From the NCBI RefSeq assembly GCF_003121625.1, contig NZ_QDDJ01000012.1, positions 1 to 64,000 of the forward strand: a stretch of 64,000 bases of DNA, in the 5' to 3' direction. The position numbers and the translations under genes were made by a program. This stretch comes from Ornithinimicrobium cavernae. Its GTDB lineage: Bacteria > Actinomycetota > Actinomycetes > Actinomycetales > Dermatophilaceae. Positions 17,918 through 26,983 of this stretch are shown in pieces (the stretch's first letter is position 1; each line of letters begins with the position of its first letter). A model generated the notes under the pieces. The model was not told the origin of the DNA. It ran no database searches and saw nothing but the letters and a program-made list of their open reading frames with translations.

Positions 17918-19161
17918 GTATGCCGGACGCCCAGGACGACGGACCGGTCACCGGCGGCGGGGGCCCGGTCCTGGTCATCAATGCCGGCTCCTCCTCGCTG
18001 AAGTACCAGCTGGTCCTCGCCGGGTCCGGCGAGGCGCTGGCCAGCGGCCTGGTCGAACGGATCGGCCTCGAGGGCGGGCACGCACAGCACACGGTCACCG
18101 GGACGGAGCACGAGCTGGAGCGGGAGATCCCGGACCACACGGCGGCCTTCGAGGTCCTCACGGCCCAGTTCGCCGAGCACGGACCCGACCTGGCCGGGGC
18201 GTCCGCCCCGGTCGCGGTGGGCCACCGGGTCGTGCACGGTGGTGCCCGGTTCGCCACCACAGTGCTCATCGACGAGGAGGTGCTCGGGACGCTGCGCGAC
18301 CTCGTGCCGCTGGCTCCCCTGCACAACCCCGGCAACATCGCGGGCATCGAGGTGGCGCTGCAGGCCTTCCCGGACCTGCCTCAGGTGGCGGTGTTCGACA
18401 CCGCCTTCCACCAGACGCTGCCCGAGGCCGCCCACACGTATGCCGTCCCGCTCTCCTGGAGACAGACGTTCCACGTGCGGCGCTACGGCTTCCACGGCAC
18501 GTCACACGCCTACGTGTCGCGCCGCACCGCCGAGCTCCTGGGCCGTCCGGTCGAGGACACGAACGTCGTGGTCCTCCACCTGGGCAACGGGGCCAGCGCG
18601 TGCGCGGTGGCCGGCGGGCGCAGCGTCGACACCTCCATGGGCCTGACGCCCCTCGAGGGCCTGGTGATGGGCACCCGGCCCGGCGACCTGGACCCGGGCC
18701 TCCCCGCCCACCTGTCCCGCGTCGCCGGCATGACCCTGCCGGAGTTCGACCACGCCCTCAACAAGGAGTCCGGGCTGAAGGCGCTGGCCGGAGACAGCGA
18801 CTTCCGCACGGTCACCGAGCTCCGGGCGGCCGGGGACGCCGCGGCAGCACTCGCCTTCGACGTCGTGGTGCACCGGCTGGTCCGTCACCTGGGGGCGCTG
18901 GCGCTCGTCCTGGGGCGCCTGGATGCCGTGACCTTCACGGCCGGGATCGGCGAGAACAGCGCCGTGCTCCGGGCCGCGGTGCTGGAGCGGGCGGGACTGC
19001 TGGGCATCGAGCTGGACCACGACGCGAACGACACCGTCGCCGGGGAGACGCGCATCAGCACCGCCGACAGCCGCGTCGCCGCGTTCGTGGTGCCCACCAA
19101 CGAGGAGTGGGAGATCGCTCGCGAGGCGGCGCAGCTCCTGGCTGGCCAGTCCCTGCATTGA
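17914..19161 (+). CDS. ackA: Acetate kinase
   Basis: A 415-residue ASKHA-fold kinase interconverting acetyl phosphate plus ADP with acetate plus ATP. VLVINAGSSSLKYQLV near residue 20, the HRVVHGGARF block, FDTAFHQTLPE, RRYGFHGTSHAYVS, GNGASACAVAGGRSVDTSMG and the TFTAGIGENSAVLRA motif are all present. It starts at ATG 17914 inside the pta stop. The N-terminus is about 15 residues longer than usual, with a Gly-rich lead-in. Confidence 0.97.
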   Translation: MSMPDAQDDGPVTGGGGPVLVINAGSSSLKYQLVLAGSGEALASGLVERIGLEGGHAQHTVTGTEHELEREIPDHTAAFEVLTAQFAEHGPDLAGASAPVAVGHRVVHGGARFATTVLIDEEVLGTLRDLVPLAPLHNPGNIAGIEVALQAFPDLPQVAVFDTAFHQTLPEAAHTYAVPLSWRQTFHVRRYGFHGTSHAYVSRRTAELLGRPVEDTNVVVLHLGNGASACAVAGGRSVDTSMGLTPLEGLVMGTRPGDLDPGLPAHLSRVAGMTLPEFDHALNKESGLKALAGDSDFRTVTELRAAGDAAAALAFDVVVHRLVRHLGALALVLGRLDAVTFTAGIGENSAVLRAAVLERAGLLGIELDHDANDTVAGETRISTADSRVAAFVVPTNEEWEIAREAAQLLAGQSLH

Positions 19162-19229
19162 CGCCGTCAGGGAGGCGGAGGACAGTGGACTGATCGACAT
19201 CGGTTGTGGGCCACACCGAGGAGGCCACC

Positions 19230-20063
19230 GTGGCCGGGACCGCACTCCCCCGTCGACCGGCGTCATCACGCCGGCCGTTCCTCCTGGTCGCGCTCACCTG
19301 CAGTGTCCTGCTCCTGCTGGTGGGCTGCGGTGGCACCGTGACACCCGAGGAACCCAGCCCGACGAGCTCGGAGTCGGGGACCGGAGCAGATGAGACCGGG
19401 ACGTCTGCCCCCACGACGTCCACGGGCTTGCCGAGCACCGAGGAGTTCACGACGCCCGCCACCGAGGACACGAGCACCACCGAGGAGGGCGCCAGCGCGC
19501 CCGACGACGTCGCCCTGGAGCTGGCCGGGCTGCCCATCGGAGGGTTCACCGAGGTCGATCCGACGGACGCCACCCTGCGCTGCGCGGTCATCAACTGGAG
19601 CGGCCCCCCGGACCTCCCCACAGACCTCACCCTCGAGGTCACCTCACTGGCCGTCGCCCCGGCGGGGGTCTATGAGTGGACCGACGGCGGGTGCTCCGGC
19701 GCCCACCCTCCCTGCCTCGACACACCCGATGTGCTCGACGACGCCGGTCAGTGCGAGGTATCGATCCGGCAGATCGCCGCCAGCCCGGACGGCTTCGGTG
19801 AGATCGCCTTCCAGACCGGTCGGGTCACGTGTGCCGCCGATGCAGAGAGCGTGTGCAGCTCGTTCCAGGCGGTACTCACCGGTGCCGACGTGGACACCGT
19901 GGACTGGTCGGACGCGCTCACGGACTGGCCGACCGAGACCACCGACCCGCCCACGACGACCGACGTCCCCCCGACGACCGACCCGCCCACCACGACGGAC
20001 GCGCCCACGACGGACGCGACGCCCACGGAGACCACCTCCGACGTGTCCGAGACCACCGGCTAG
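19230..20063 (+). CDS. Putative lipoprotein with Thr/Pro-rich tails
   Basis: A 277-residue exported protein. A signal peptide ends in the lipobox LLVGCGG, so the mature protein is probably anchored by lipid at the Cys. Low-complexity Thr/Ser/Glu linkers flank a central domain of about 130 residues with four Cys (RCAVINW, GGCSGAHPPC, GQCEVS, VTCAADAESVC), likely forming disulfides. GTG 19230 is preferred to GTG 19206 because GAGGAGG lies five bases before it. The tail is a degenerate PTTTD repeat. Function unknown; it precedes an integral membrane protein by six bases and the two may work together. Confidence 0.65.
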   Translation: MAGTALPRRPASSRRPFLLVALTCSVLLLLVGCGGTVTPEEPSPTSSESGTGADETGTSAPTTSTGLPSTEEFTTPATEDTSTTEEGASAPDDVALELAGLPIGGFTEVDPTDATLRCAVINWSGPPDLPTDLTLEVTSLAVAPAGVYEWTDGGCSGAHPPCLDTPDVLDDAGQCEVSIRQIAASPDGFGEIAFQTGRVTCAADAESVCSSFQAVLTGADVDTVDWSDALTDWPTETTDPPTTTDVPPTTDPPTTTDAPTTDATPTETTSDVSETTG

Positions 20064-20069
20064 GCCATC

Positions 20070-20960
20070 GTGACCGACCCCGAGCCGAGGCCGCCCTCGG
20101 TGCTGGACCAGGTCAGCAGGTGGCTGGGCGTCGGCGGAAGCGTCATCGCACCCGTCACCCTGCTCACCGCGCTCCTGTTCTACTTCGGCTACGTCTCCTC
20201 CAGGGCCCAGTTCCGCTACTTCGGTCTCGATGTCGACACCATCGGCCTGTCCACCAACGACTTCGTCATGCGCAGCCCCCAGGTGCTGCTCGTGCCGCTC
20301 CTCGCCATCGCCCTCGGGGCGATCGGCCTGCTGCTGGCCCACGTCCACCTGCGGCGCCACGGGCCGTCGGCCCGAGCAGTGGCGCGTGCCCTGGTGCTGG
20401 CGCTCCTGGTGCTCACTGCCGGTCTGGTCCTCCTGTTCGCCTTCCCGTGGGTCGGACGGTGGATCCTGTATCCCCTGGTCGCCCCGACGCTGATCGGTGC
20501 CGGGACCGGCGCGCTCGCCTACGTGCTCTGGATGCCGACGGCGCCGCCGTGGCTGCGTCGGTCGGCGGACCGGCGGGCCCGGTGGGCCCGGCCTGCAGTG
20601 ACCGCGCTCGCCCTGGTCGTGGTCGCGACGACGATGTTCTGGGCCACCGCCACCCTCGCCGAGTGGAGCGGCCGGGGCAACGCCAGGCAGACCGCACGTC
20701 ACCTCGACGAGCTGCCGGCGGTCATCCTGGACACGTCGCAGCGGCTGTTCCTCACCGACGGGATCGTCGAGGAGACAGCGCTGCCCGCAGAGGGCCCCGA
20801 GGACCTGCGGTTTCGCTATCGCGGGCTGCGTCTGCTGATCCAGGGCGAGGGCCAGCTCTTCCTCGTGCCGGACCGGTGGTCCCCCAGCAACTCGACGCTG
20901 GTCGTCCCGCTCGACGGCAGCGTGCGCGTCCAGTTCCGGTTCGTCGACCAGGCACCCTGA
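20070..20960 (+). CDS. Hypothetical integral membrane protein
   Basis: A 296-residue protein with about five hydrophobic helices (around residues 15-35, 70-95, 105-130, 135-155 and 175-195) followed by a soluble C-terminal domain of roughly 100 residues that should face one side of the membrane. No recognised family. Start GTG 20070, six bases after the lipoprotein stop, indicates co-transcription. Confidence 0.6.
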   Translation: MTDPEPRPPSVLDQVSRWLGVGGSVIAPVTLLTALLFYFGYVSSRAQFRYFGLDVDTIGLSTNDFVMRSPQVLLVPLLAIALGAIGLLLAHVHLRRHGPSARAVARALVLALLVLTAGLVLLFAFPWVGRWILYPLVAPTLIGAGTGALAYVLWMPTAPPWLRRSADRRARWARPAVTALALVVVATTMFWATATLAEWSGRGNARQTARHLDELPAVILDTSQRLFLTDGIVEETALPAEGPEDLRFRYRGLRLLIQGEGQLFLVPDRWSPSNSTLVVPLDGSVRVQFRFVDQAP

Positions 20961-20975
20961 CGCGAAGACACGGAA

Positions 20976-21041
20976 GAGCCCGTGAGCTCCGTGCGGGTGC
21001 ACGGGGGCGCGGTGGACGATACGCGCCGTACTCACGGGCTC
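20976..21041. terminator. Long inverted repeat between convergent genes
   Basis: GAGCCCGTGAG (20976-20986) pairs exactly with CTCACGGGCTC (21031-21041) around a 44-base loop. It lies 15 bases past the membrane protein stop and could terminate transcription entering from the left. The rest of the 234-base gap to 21195 shows no gene. Confidence 0.5.
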
Positions 21042-21194
21042 CGGTGACTGAGTGGTTTTCGCGTCACCCGTCCGGGTTCTGGCCACTGCCGGGGCAGGGA
21101 GGCCAGGCGAAGGCCGGGCTCAGCGCTCAGCCACCTCACGCGTCCGATAGGTATTCACAGGTCGGACCACCTCCCTTCTCGTGTACTGCCGAAT

Positions 21195-22292
21195 CTACGT
21201 CGTGGGATCGCGGCGGACAAGGGCTTTTGCGGTGTCAGTCTCCGCGGTCGCCGCCGGCCGGAGCACGGTGACCACCACGTGCCGGAGCATCGCGGTCAGC
21301 ACCACCAGGAGGACCGCGAAGGCGAGCCAGAGCTCCACGCGCCCGATCCAGCCGACGAGCGGCAGCCGGTCGGCCCGGCCGAGGTAGATCCCCGCCACGG
21401 CATACATGCCCAGGGGGAAGACCATGCTCCACAGCGTCGCCTCGTAGCGCAGCGGCACCCTGTTGAGCCAGTGCCGCCAGAGGCCGGCTGCGAAGAGCAC
21501 CGGGATGAGCCAGGTGGCGAACGACCAGAACACGACGGACAGTCCGGCGACCAGCCCCCGGGTCGCGTCGACCATGGGGGCCGCCGCCATCTCCACGATG
21601 CGCGCGCCGGCGAGGACAGTGATCGCGCACGCCCCCATCGCGACCCAGTAGGGCGGGTCCAGGTCCTCCGGGCGAAGGTCATAGAGCAGCATCCGCAGCG
21701 TCACGATGACCCCAGCCGCCGCATACAGGAAGACACCCACCGACCAGGCGACGACCGCGAGCACGGACAACCCGTGGGTGGCCGTCGCGCTCACCGGCTC
21801 CAGCGTCGCGGCTGCCACCGCGACCGACTGGCTGGCCACCACCCAGATGAACCAGGTCCCGTTGGCACTGGCCACCACCGGGCGGGCCACCTTCCCCAGC
21901 ACAGCGGTCCACGGGATCACGTAGCCCATCACCGCCCAGGCCGTCGCGGTCAGCGCGAGAAAGACCGCGGTGACCGTGTGGTAGCCCTCCATGAACAGGC
22001 GGACGCCCAGGACGTTCGTGCCCGCGACGTAGGTGAAGTAGCCGAAGGCCCGCTTCGGGTCCAGAAAGTCCCCGGCCATGGCACGGCGGAAGCGCACGAA
22101 CCGGATGACGGTCAGTAGGCCCAGCACGACGAAGCCGGTCAGGCACACGGCGAGCAGGACCCGGGAGAGCAGCTCGAAGCCCTCCAGCTGCAGGCCGACC
22201 GACACGATGCCGGTGGCCATCACCAGCGCGAAGTAGCCGGGGGTGAGCCCCTCGAGGGCGACGTCGACACGGTGCGCGAGAGGGGAAGCCAC
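21195..22292 (-). CDS. TDT family (TehA/SLAC1-like) transporter
   Basis: A 365-residue membrane protein with about ten helices. LTPGYFALVMATGIVSVGLQ is the first-helix signature of the tellurite-resistance/dicarboxylate transporter (TDT) family, and the pattern of FGYFTYVAGTNVLGVRL fits too. Members move C4-dicarboxylates, sulfite or anions, and the substrate here is not predictable. It follows the MMPL gene on the same strand, but a tandem repeat in the gap suggests its own control. Confidence 0.85.
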   Translation of the reverse strand: MASPLAHRVDVALEGLTPGYFALVMATGIVSVGLQLEGFELLSRVLLAVCLTGFVVLGLLTVIRFVRFRRAMAGDFLDPKRAFGYFTYVAGTNVLGVRLFMEGYHTVTAVFLALTATAWAVMGYVIPWTAVLGKVARPVVASANGTWFIWVVASQSVAVAAATLEPVSATATHGLSVLAVVAWSVGVFLYAAAGVIVTLRMLLYDLRPEDLDPPYWVAMGACAITVLAGARIVEMAAAPMVDATRGLVAGLSVVFWSFATWLIPVLFAAGLWRHWLNRVPLRYEATLWSMVFPLGMYAVAGIYLGRADRLPLVGWIGRVELWLAFAVLLVVLTAMLRHVVVTVLRPAATAETDTAKALVRRDPTT

Positions 22293-22320
22293 ACCAGGAC
22301 CGTAGTCGCGGCCCGGCCCG

Positions 22321-22364
22321 AGGACCAGTGCCGGTCAGACAGAGGACCGGTGCCGGTCAGACAG
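22321..22364 (-). repeat. 22-bp direct tandem repeat upstream of the TDT gene
   Basis: Two adjacent 22-base units starting AGGACCAGTGCCGGTCAGAC at 22321 and AGGACCGGTGCCGGTCAGAC at 22343 differ at one position. They occupy most of the 85-base gap between the MMPL stop and the TDT start, one helical-turn pair apart, so they may bind a regulator in tandem. Confidence 0.7.
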
Positions 22365-22377
22365 AGGCCCGGACCGG

Positions 22378-24990
22378 TCAGCCCGACGTGGGCACCGACT
22401 CCCGGCTCGTCTCGGCAGAGTCCGGTTCGCCCGCCCCGGAAACGACGTCGGCCTCCCCGTCCTCGTAGGTGTCGACCCCCAGGGAGCGCTCCAACCGGGC
22501 ACCCTCGACATCCATCTCGGGCAGCACCCGGTCCAGCCACCGCGGCAGGTGCCAGGCCCGCTCCCCCACCAGGGAGAGCACGGCCGGGGTGAGGGTCATC
22601 CGGACCAGGAAGGCGTCGATCAGCACGCCGACCGCCAGGCCCAGACCGATCGGCCGGACCATCGCCAGGTGCGCGAACACGAAGCCGCCGAACACCGAGA
22701 TCATGATGATCGCTGCCGCGGTGACGACCCGGGCACTGTGGTTGAAGCCGCTGACCACCGCCCGTGCGGCGCTCTCCCCGTGCACGTGGGCCTCGCGCAT
22801 CGCCGAGACGAGGAACACCTGGTAGTCCATCGCCAGGCCGAACAGGACGCCGATGAGCAGGATCGGCAGGAAGCTCAGGATCGGGCCCGGCTCGTGCACC
22901 CCGAAGAAGGCGCTGCCCACACCCCACTGGTAGACCGCGACCACGGCCCCGAAGGACGCCGCGATGGAGAGCAGGAAACCTCCCGTGGCCAGCAGCGGCA
23001 CCAGCAGGGAGCGGAAGACCAGCAGCAGGAGCACCAGGGAGAGCCCGACGACGACCACCAGGTACAGCGGCAGCACGTCGGCCAGCTGACGGGAGATGTC
23101 GATGTTGGCCACGGTCTGACCGGTGAAGCCGAGCTCCGCTCCGTGTGCCTCGCCGATCCCGGCAGCACTCTCGTCGAGATTGCCGACGAGGTCCACGGTG
23201 GCCTGCTCGGCCGGGCCGGCTTCCGGGACGATCTGGAAGGCCAGCGTCGTGCGGTCCTGGCTCACGCCGATCGGCACGACGGACCGCGCGCCCGGCACGC
23301 CCGCCAGGTCCTCACCGATCCCCGCCTGGGCCTGCATGAGCGCACGCTCGGTGTCGCCGATCGGCTGCTCCATGGTGGCGACCGCGAGGATCGGCCCGTT
23401 GGACCCGGCACCGAAGTGCTCCCTGGTCAGGTCGTAGGCCGCGTAGGCGGTCGAGTCCTCGGGCTCGGAGGCACCGTCCGGCAGCCCCAGCCGGATGTCG
23501 AGCGCGGGGGTGGCCAGCAGGCCCACGACCACGAGGACGCCGGCCACTGCCAGCCACGGGCGACGCTGCACCCAGGCGGCCCAGCCGCCCCGCCCCTGCG
23601 GGGCGGCAGGGGCGTGCCTGGCCACCCGGGCGCGCCGGCCCAGGGCCCGGGTGCCCATGAGGGACAGCAGCGCCGGGGTCAGGGTGATCGCCAGCAACAC
23701 CGCGACCAGCACGGTGCCGGCGGCGACCAGGCCCATGACGCCCAGGAACGGGATGCCGGTGACCACGAGCGCCGCGAGGGCGATGAACACCGTCATCCCG
23801 GCGAACACGACGGCGTTGCCCGAGGTGCCCGTGGCCAGGGCGATGGAGCTCCTGAGCTCCATCCCCTGGCGCAGCTGGGTGCGGTGCCGGTTGATGAGGA
23901 AGAGCGAGTAGTCGATGCCGACGGCCAGGCCGAGCATCAGCGCCAGCGCCGGCGTCGCGCTGTTCATGTCCACGAACCGGGTCAGGGCCATGGCCCCGCC
24001 CACCCCGACGCCGACCCCGACCAGCGCCATCAGCAGCGGCAGGCCGGCAGCGAGCAGCCCGCCGAGCATCACGAGCAGGACCACGGCGGCGACCGCGATG
24101 CCGATGGCCTCGGTCGCGCCGACCACGCTCGAGATGTCCTGCACGATCGCCTGCGAGTAGTCGACCGTGACGCCCGTCCCGGCCAGCTGGGTGCCCAGCT
24201 CCTGCAGCTCCTGACCGATGGCCGGGTCCAGCGAGGCGCCGTCCATCTCGAACTGCAGCTGCGCGAGGGCGACGGTGCCGTCCTCGGAGACGAACCGCAA
24301 CCCGTCGCTGAGCTGCGCGAGCCGCTCCCCCAGCGCCAGCTCCTCCTCGCCCGCGGCCAGCTCTGCCTCACCCTGCTCCAGCTCCCGGGCGCCGGTGTCC
24401 AGCTCGGCCTGGCCCGCCTCCAGCTGCTCCCTGGCGGCGGCCAGCTGGGCCTCGGCGTCGGCCACCATCTCCGGCGGCAACGCGTCGCGGTTCTCCTCCA
24501 GCGCGGCCAGCCCGGCCTCATACTGGGTCCAGCCGTTGTCGATCTCCTCCTGTCCGGAGACGAGCTCCGCCCGGCCCGCCTCCAGGTCGGCCCGTCCCTG
24601 GTGCAGCTGCTCGCGGGCGTCGTCGAGCTGGGCCGAGGACCCGTCCAGCTGCGCCTGGGTCGTGAACGGGTCGGTGACCGCGCCGACCCCCTCGACCTGC
24701 TCCCACTCGGCGAGCAGGTCGGCCACCTCCTGCCGCTCGGCGTCGGTGAACCCACCCTCGGAGGAGAAGACGACCGTCCCACTGGCGCCCGCGGCCGCGG
24801 GCAGCGCAGCCTCCAGGTCCTGCAGGACCTGCTCGAAGCGCGAGCCGGGGATGCTGAACTCGTTGCTCAGCGGCTTCATCATGGTTGCGGCCGCGGTCCC
24901 GGCGGTGGCCATGACCAGGATCCAGGCGACGATCGTCCGCCAGGCGTGCTCGGCGCACCAGCGCCCCAGTCGGTGCAGGAAGGAGGCCAC
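22378..24990 (-). CDS. MMPL family RND transporter
   Basis: An 870-residue RND-type exporter. Two halves each have one helix, a large external loop and five helices; GQTVANIDISRQLADVLPLY and GIDYSLFLINRHRTQL are the conserved membrane pieces, with the DY pair of the proton relay. The first external loop carries an unusually long Glu/Ala-rich coiled coil (about residues 125-240, many ELxxGxxEL heptads). MMPL proteins export lipids, heme or drugs. It lies 114 bases downstream of the TetR gene and is probably its target. Confidence 0.92.
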   Translation of the reverse strand: MASFLHRLGRWCAEHAWRTIVAWILVMATAGTAAATMMKPLSNEFSIPGSRFEQVLQDLEAALPAAAGASGTVVFSSEGGFTDAERQEVADLLAEWEQVEGVGAVTDPFTTQAQLDGSSAQLDDAREQLHQGRADLEAGRAELVSGQEEIDNGWTQYEAGLAALEENRDALPPEMVADAEAQLAAAREQLEAGQAELDTGARELEQGEAELAAGEEELALGERLAQLSDGLRFVSEDGTVALAQLQFEMDGASLDPAIGQELQELGTQLAGTGVTVDYSQAIVQDISSVVGATEAIGIAVAAVVLLVMLGGLLAAGLPLLMALVGVGVGVGGAMALTRFVDMNSATPALALMLGLAVGIDYSLFLINRHRTQLRQGMELRSSIALATGTSGNAVVFAGMTVFIALAALVVTGIPFLGVMGLVAAGTVLVAVLLAITLTPALLSLMGTRALGRRARVARHAPAAPQGRGGWAAWVQRRPWLAVAGVLVVVGLLATPALDIRLGLPDGASEPEDSTAYAAYDLTREHFGAGSNGPILAVATMEQPIGDTERALMQAQAGIGEDLAGVPGARSVVPIGVSQDRTTLAFQIVPEAGPAEQATVDLVGNLDESAAGIGEAHGAELGFTGQTVANIDISRQLADVLPLYLVVVVGLSLVLLLLVFRSLLVPLLATGGFLLSIAASFGAVVAVYQWGVGSAFFGVHEPGPILSFLPILLIGVLFGLAMDYQVFLVSAMREAHVHGESAARAVVSGFNHSARVVTAAAIIMISVFGGFVFAHLAMVRPIGLGLAVGVLIDAFLVRMTLTPAVLSLVGERAWHLPRWLDRVLPEMDVEGARLERSLGVDTYEDGEADVVSGAGEPDSAETSRESVPTSG

Positions 24991-25104
24991 GGGTTTTCCT
25001 CTCGGTGTCCCGGACCGCGGTCCGGGGGTCGGTGCTGTCGTCTGCGGATGGGCCGGGTCGGTGGTGACGTCGGCGAGGTGGTCGGTGGGTCGCGGTGGAC
25101 CGGG

Positions 25105-25773
25105 TCAGCCGGTCGTCGTCCCTGGAACCTCGGTGGTCCAGCCCCGGGCGGCCAGTTGCAGCCCCCGGCGCAGGAGCCGGTTGAACTCCGCGGCCGCCTC
25201 GTCGTCGACGGTTTCGCCCGTGGTCTGGAGCCAGCGACGCTCGGCGGCCTCGAAGATCGCCATCACGGCCCCGGCGAGACTGGTCACGGCCAGCTCGTCG
25301 GCGTGCTTCAGCCGCTCCCGCAGCAACCTCTCGAGCCACTCCTGGTGGTAGGCCCAGATGTTGACCGCGACCGCGTGACGCTCCAGACCCGAGCACCTGA
25401 CCGCGGCGATCCAGTGGAGCAGCTCGCGCGGCACGGGGGCGGCCTCGAGAGCACGCTCCATCGCCACCAGCGGCGCCTCGTCCGGTGGGCGGGCCACGAA
25501 CGCCTGCGTCATGCCGGCGATCGGCACCGACATCCCCTCGGCAACCGCGGCCTCCAGGCTCGGGAAGTAGTTGAAGAACGTCCGCCTGGACACGCCGGCG
25601 GCCTCGGCGACCGCCTCGACGGTCATCAGCTCCAGCCCGTCCTCGGTCAGCTGGCTGCGCAGCGCCTCGAGCAGCCGCTCCCGGGTCCGCGCCTTGTTCC
25701 GCTCCCGGCGGCCGGCCGGTGGCGCGGGCGCGGCGTGACCTCGCGGGTCACGGGTGGTGGGGGCGCTGGACAC
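25105..25773 (-). CDS. TetR family transcriptional regulator
   Basis: A 222-residue repressor. The N-terminal helix-turn-helix is ERLLEALRSQLTEDGLELMTVEAVAEAAGVSRRTFFNYF with the typical FxNYFxS end. The C-terminal ligand domain is all-helical. Start is GTG 25773; longer frames run across the operator region. Two dyads lie immediately upstream of the start, so it very likely represses itself and the MMPL exporter, in the common exporter-repressor arrangement. Confidence 0.92.
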   Translation of the reverse strand: MSSAPTTRDPRGHAAPAPPAGRRERNKARTRERLLEALRSQLTEDGLELMTVEAVAEAAGVSRRTFFNYFPSLEAAVAEGMSVPIAGMTQAFVARPPDEAPLVAMERALEAAPVPRELLHWIAAVRCSGLERHAVAVNIWAYHQEWLERLLRERLKHADELAVTSLAGAVMAIFEAAERRWLQTTGETVDDEAAAEFNRLLRRGLQLAARGWTTEVPGTTTG

Positions 25774-25794
25774 AAGGGAAACCGTACGCCCCTG

Positions 25795-25827
25795 TTTGCA
25801 CTGGGTGCAAATCTGCACCGAGTGCAG
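25795..25827. promoter_or_regulatory. Twin operator dyads for the TetR regulator
   Basis: TTTGCACTGGGTGCAAA (25795-25811) and CTGCACCGAGTGCAG (25813-25827) share the core TGCAC-N3-GTGCA, with centres 17 bases apart. They lie 22 bases upstream of the TetR start on its own strand and between it and the end of the neighbouring operon. The twin spacing suits two stacked dimers. Confidence 0.75.
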
Positions 25828-25840
25828 ACTCCGGGAGCTC

Positions 25841-26983
25841 TCAGGCGTCGGCCGCCCAGGCCAGCGCCAGCGCCCGGTGCCGTGGGCGGAACGCGTAGAG
25901 GCAGGCCAGCCGCAGCCGCGTCGCCTCCGCATATGCCTCGAACCGGCTCTCGTCCACCTCGAGGAACGCCGCGACCTCACGGATCCGGTCCCCCGCGAGC
26001 TCGCTGTGACCGCGCGACCACAGCCCCTGGTCGGCGCGCAGACCTGCGTGGACCCACAGGTTGGCCAGGTCGAGAGCCGGCTCGGCCAGCGCCACGGTGT
26101 CGAAGTCCAGCAGCCCCAGGGCGTCCCCGTGGGCCAGGATCTGCTTGTCGTGCAGGTCGCGGTGGCTCAGCACCAGGTTCTGCGCGGCGCCGCTGACCAG
26201 GGCCCGGCACGCGGCCTCCACGCGCCGCCCGACGTGGCCGTGCAGGTCGGCGGGCAGGGCACCGAGGCGCAGCGCCCGGTCGACCCAGCGCTGCAGCACC
26301 GTGACCTCGTCCTGCGCAGTGTGCACGGCGGGCCGGTGACGCGAGGGCCCGGTCGCCTCGTGGTGGGCGAGGAGGATCCAGCGCCGCGCCCACAGGTCCC
26401 ACCAGCTGGCCCAGTCGGTGCGGGTGAGTGTGCCGCCCAGCTCGTGCAGGCTCCGGCCCGGCAGTATGCCGAAGCTCACCTGCCCCTGGCCGACCTCACC
26501 CACTGTGGGGGCGCCGAAGCCAGCGAGCCGGGCCACCTCGCGCCCATGACGCGCCGCAGCGGCGATGGTCGGCCCCTCCCCGGGACGCACCACCTTGATG
26601 TAGTCGTCGGCCCTGCGGACGACGGCACGCCGCCCGAACCGGTGCACCACGAGCGTGGCCCCGCGCGCCGCGTCAGCGAGGTCCGGGAGCCTGGGGTCCT
26701 CGGCGGGCGGCGTGAGCTCCGTCCTCGTGACGCGCCACCCCGCTCCCGGAGCCGGGTGGAGGTGCAGCCGGCCGGCACGCAGCCGGCCCCCCTGGTCGCG
26801 TCCCTCGACCAGCAGGATCTGCGCGCCGTCCTTGTCGCCCCGTGGCCAGGCCCGCTCGACGGTGACCACGTCCTCCCCCTGAGCCACCGTCTCCGGCACC
26901 GGACCGTTGCCGGGCCCACCGGTCACGGCAGCTTGCGGGGGCCGGCTCGCTCGCGCCGACTCGGCCGTGGACCCGGCGCTCAC
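25841..26983 (-). CDS. Phosphotransferase (aminoglycoside/choline kinase fold) protein
   Basis: A 380-residue protein of the APH/ChoK fold. The catalytic loop is LSHRDLHDKQIL with the Brenner Asp, and the metal-binding DFD motif is GLLDFDTVALAEPALDLAN. The first 140 residues form a separate N-terminal domain rich in beta strands. It is the last gene of the six-gene glycosyltransferase operon and overlaps the previous one by ATGA. Probably phosphorylates a sugar, lipid or polyol intermediate of that pathway; antibiotic resistance is less likely given the context. Confidence 0.75.
   Translation of the reverse strand: MSAGSTAESARASRPPQAAVTGGPGNGPVPETVAQGEDVVTVERAWPRGDKDGAQILLVEGRDQGGRLRAGRLHLHPAPGAGWRVTRTELTPPAEDPRLPDLADAARGATLVVHRFGRRAVVRRADDYIKVVRPGEGPTIAAAARHGREVARLAGFGAPTVGEVGQGQVSFGILPGRSLHELGGTLTRTDWASWWDLWARRWILLAHHEATGPSRHRPAVHTAQDEVTVLQRWVDRALRLGALPADLHGHVGRRVEAACRALVSGAAQNLVLSHRDLHDKQILAHGDALGLLDFDTVALAEPALDLANLWVHAGLRADQGLWSRGHSELAGDRIREVAAFLEVDESRFEAYAEATRLRLACLYAFRPRHRALALAWAADA

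Noticed and set aside
19644-21086. 480-codon minus-strand ORF across lipoprotein and membrane protein
   Set aside because: Antisense frame with repetitive Arg/Gly/Gln content and no domain; the plus-strand genes have a lipobox and membrane helices.
22549-26196. 1215-codon plus-strand ORF across MMPL and TetR genes
   Set aside because: Antisense frame of clearly identified genes, with no recognisable domain and a Gln/Arg/Gly-rich composition.
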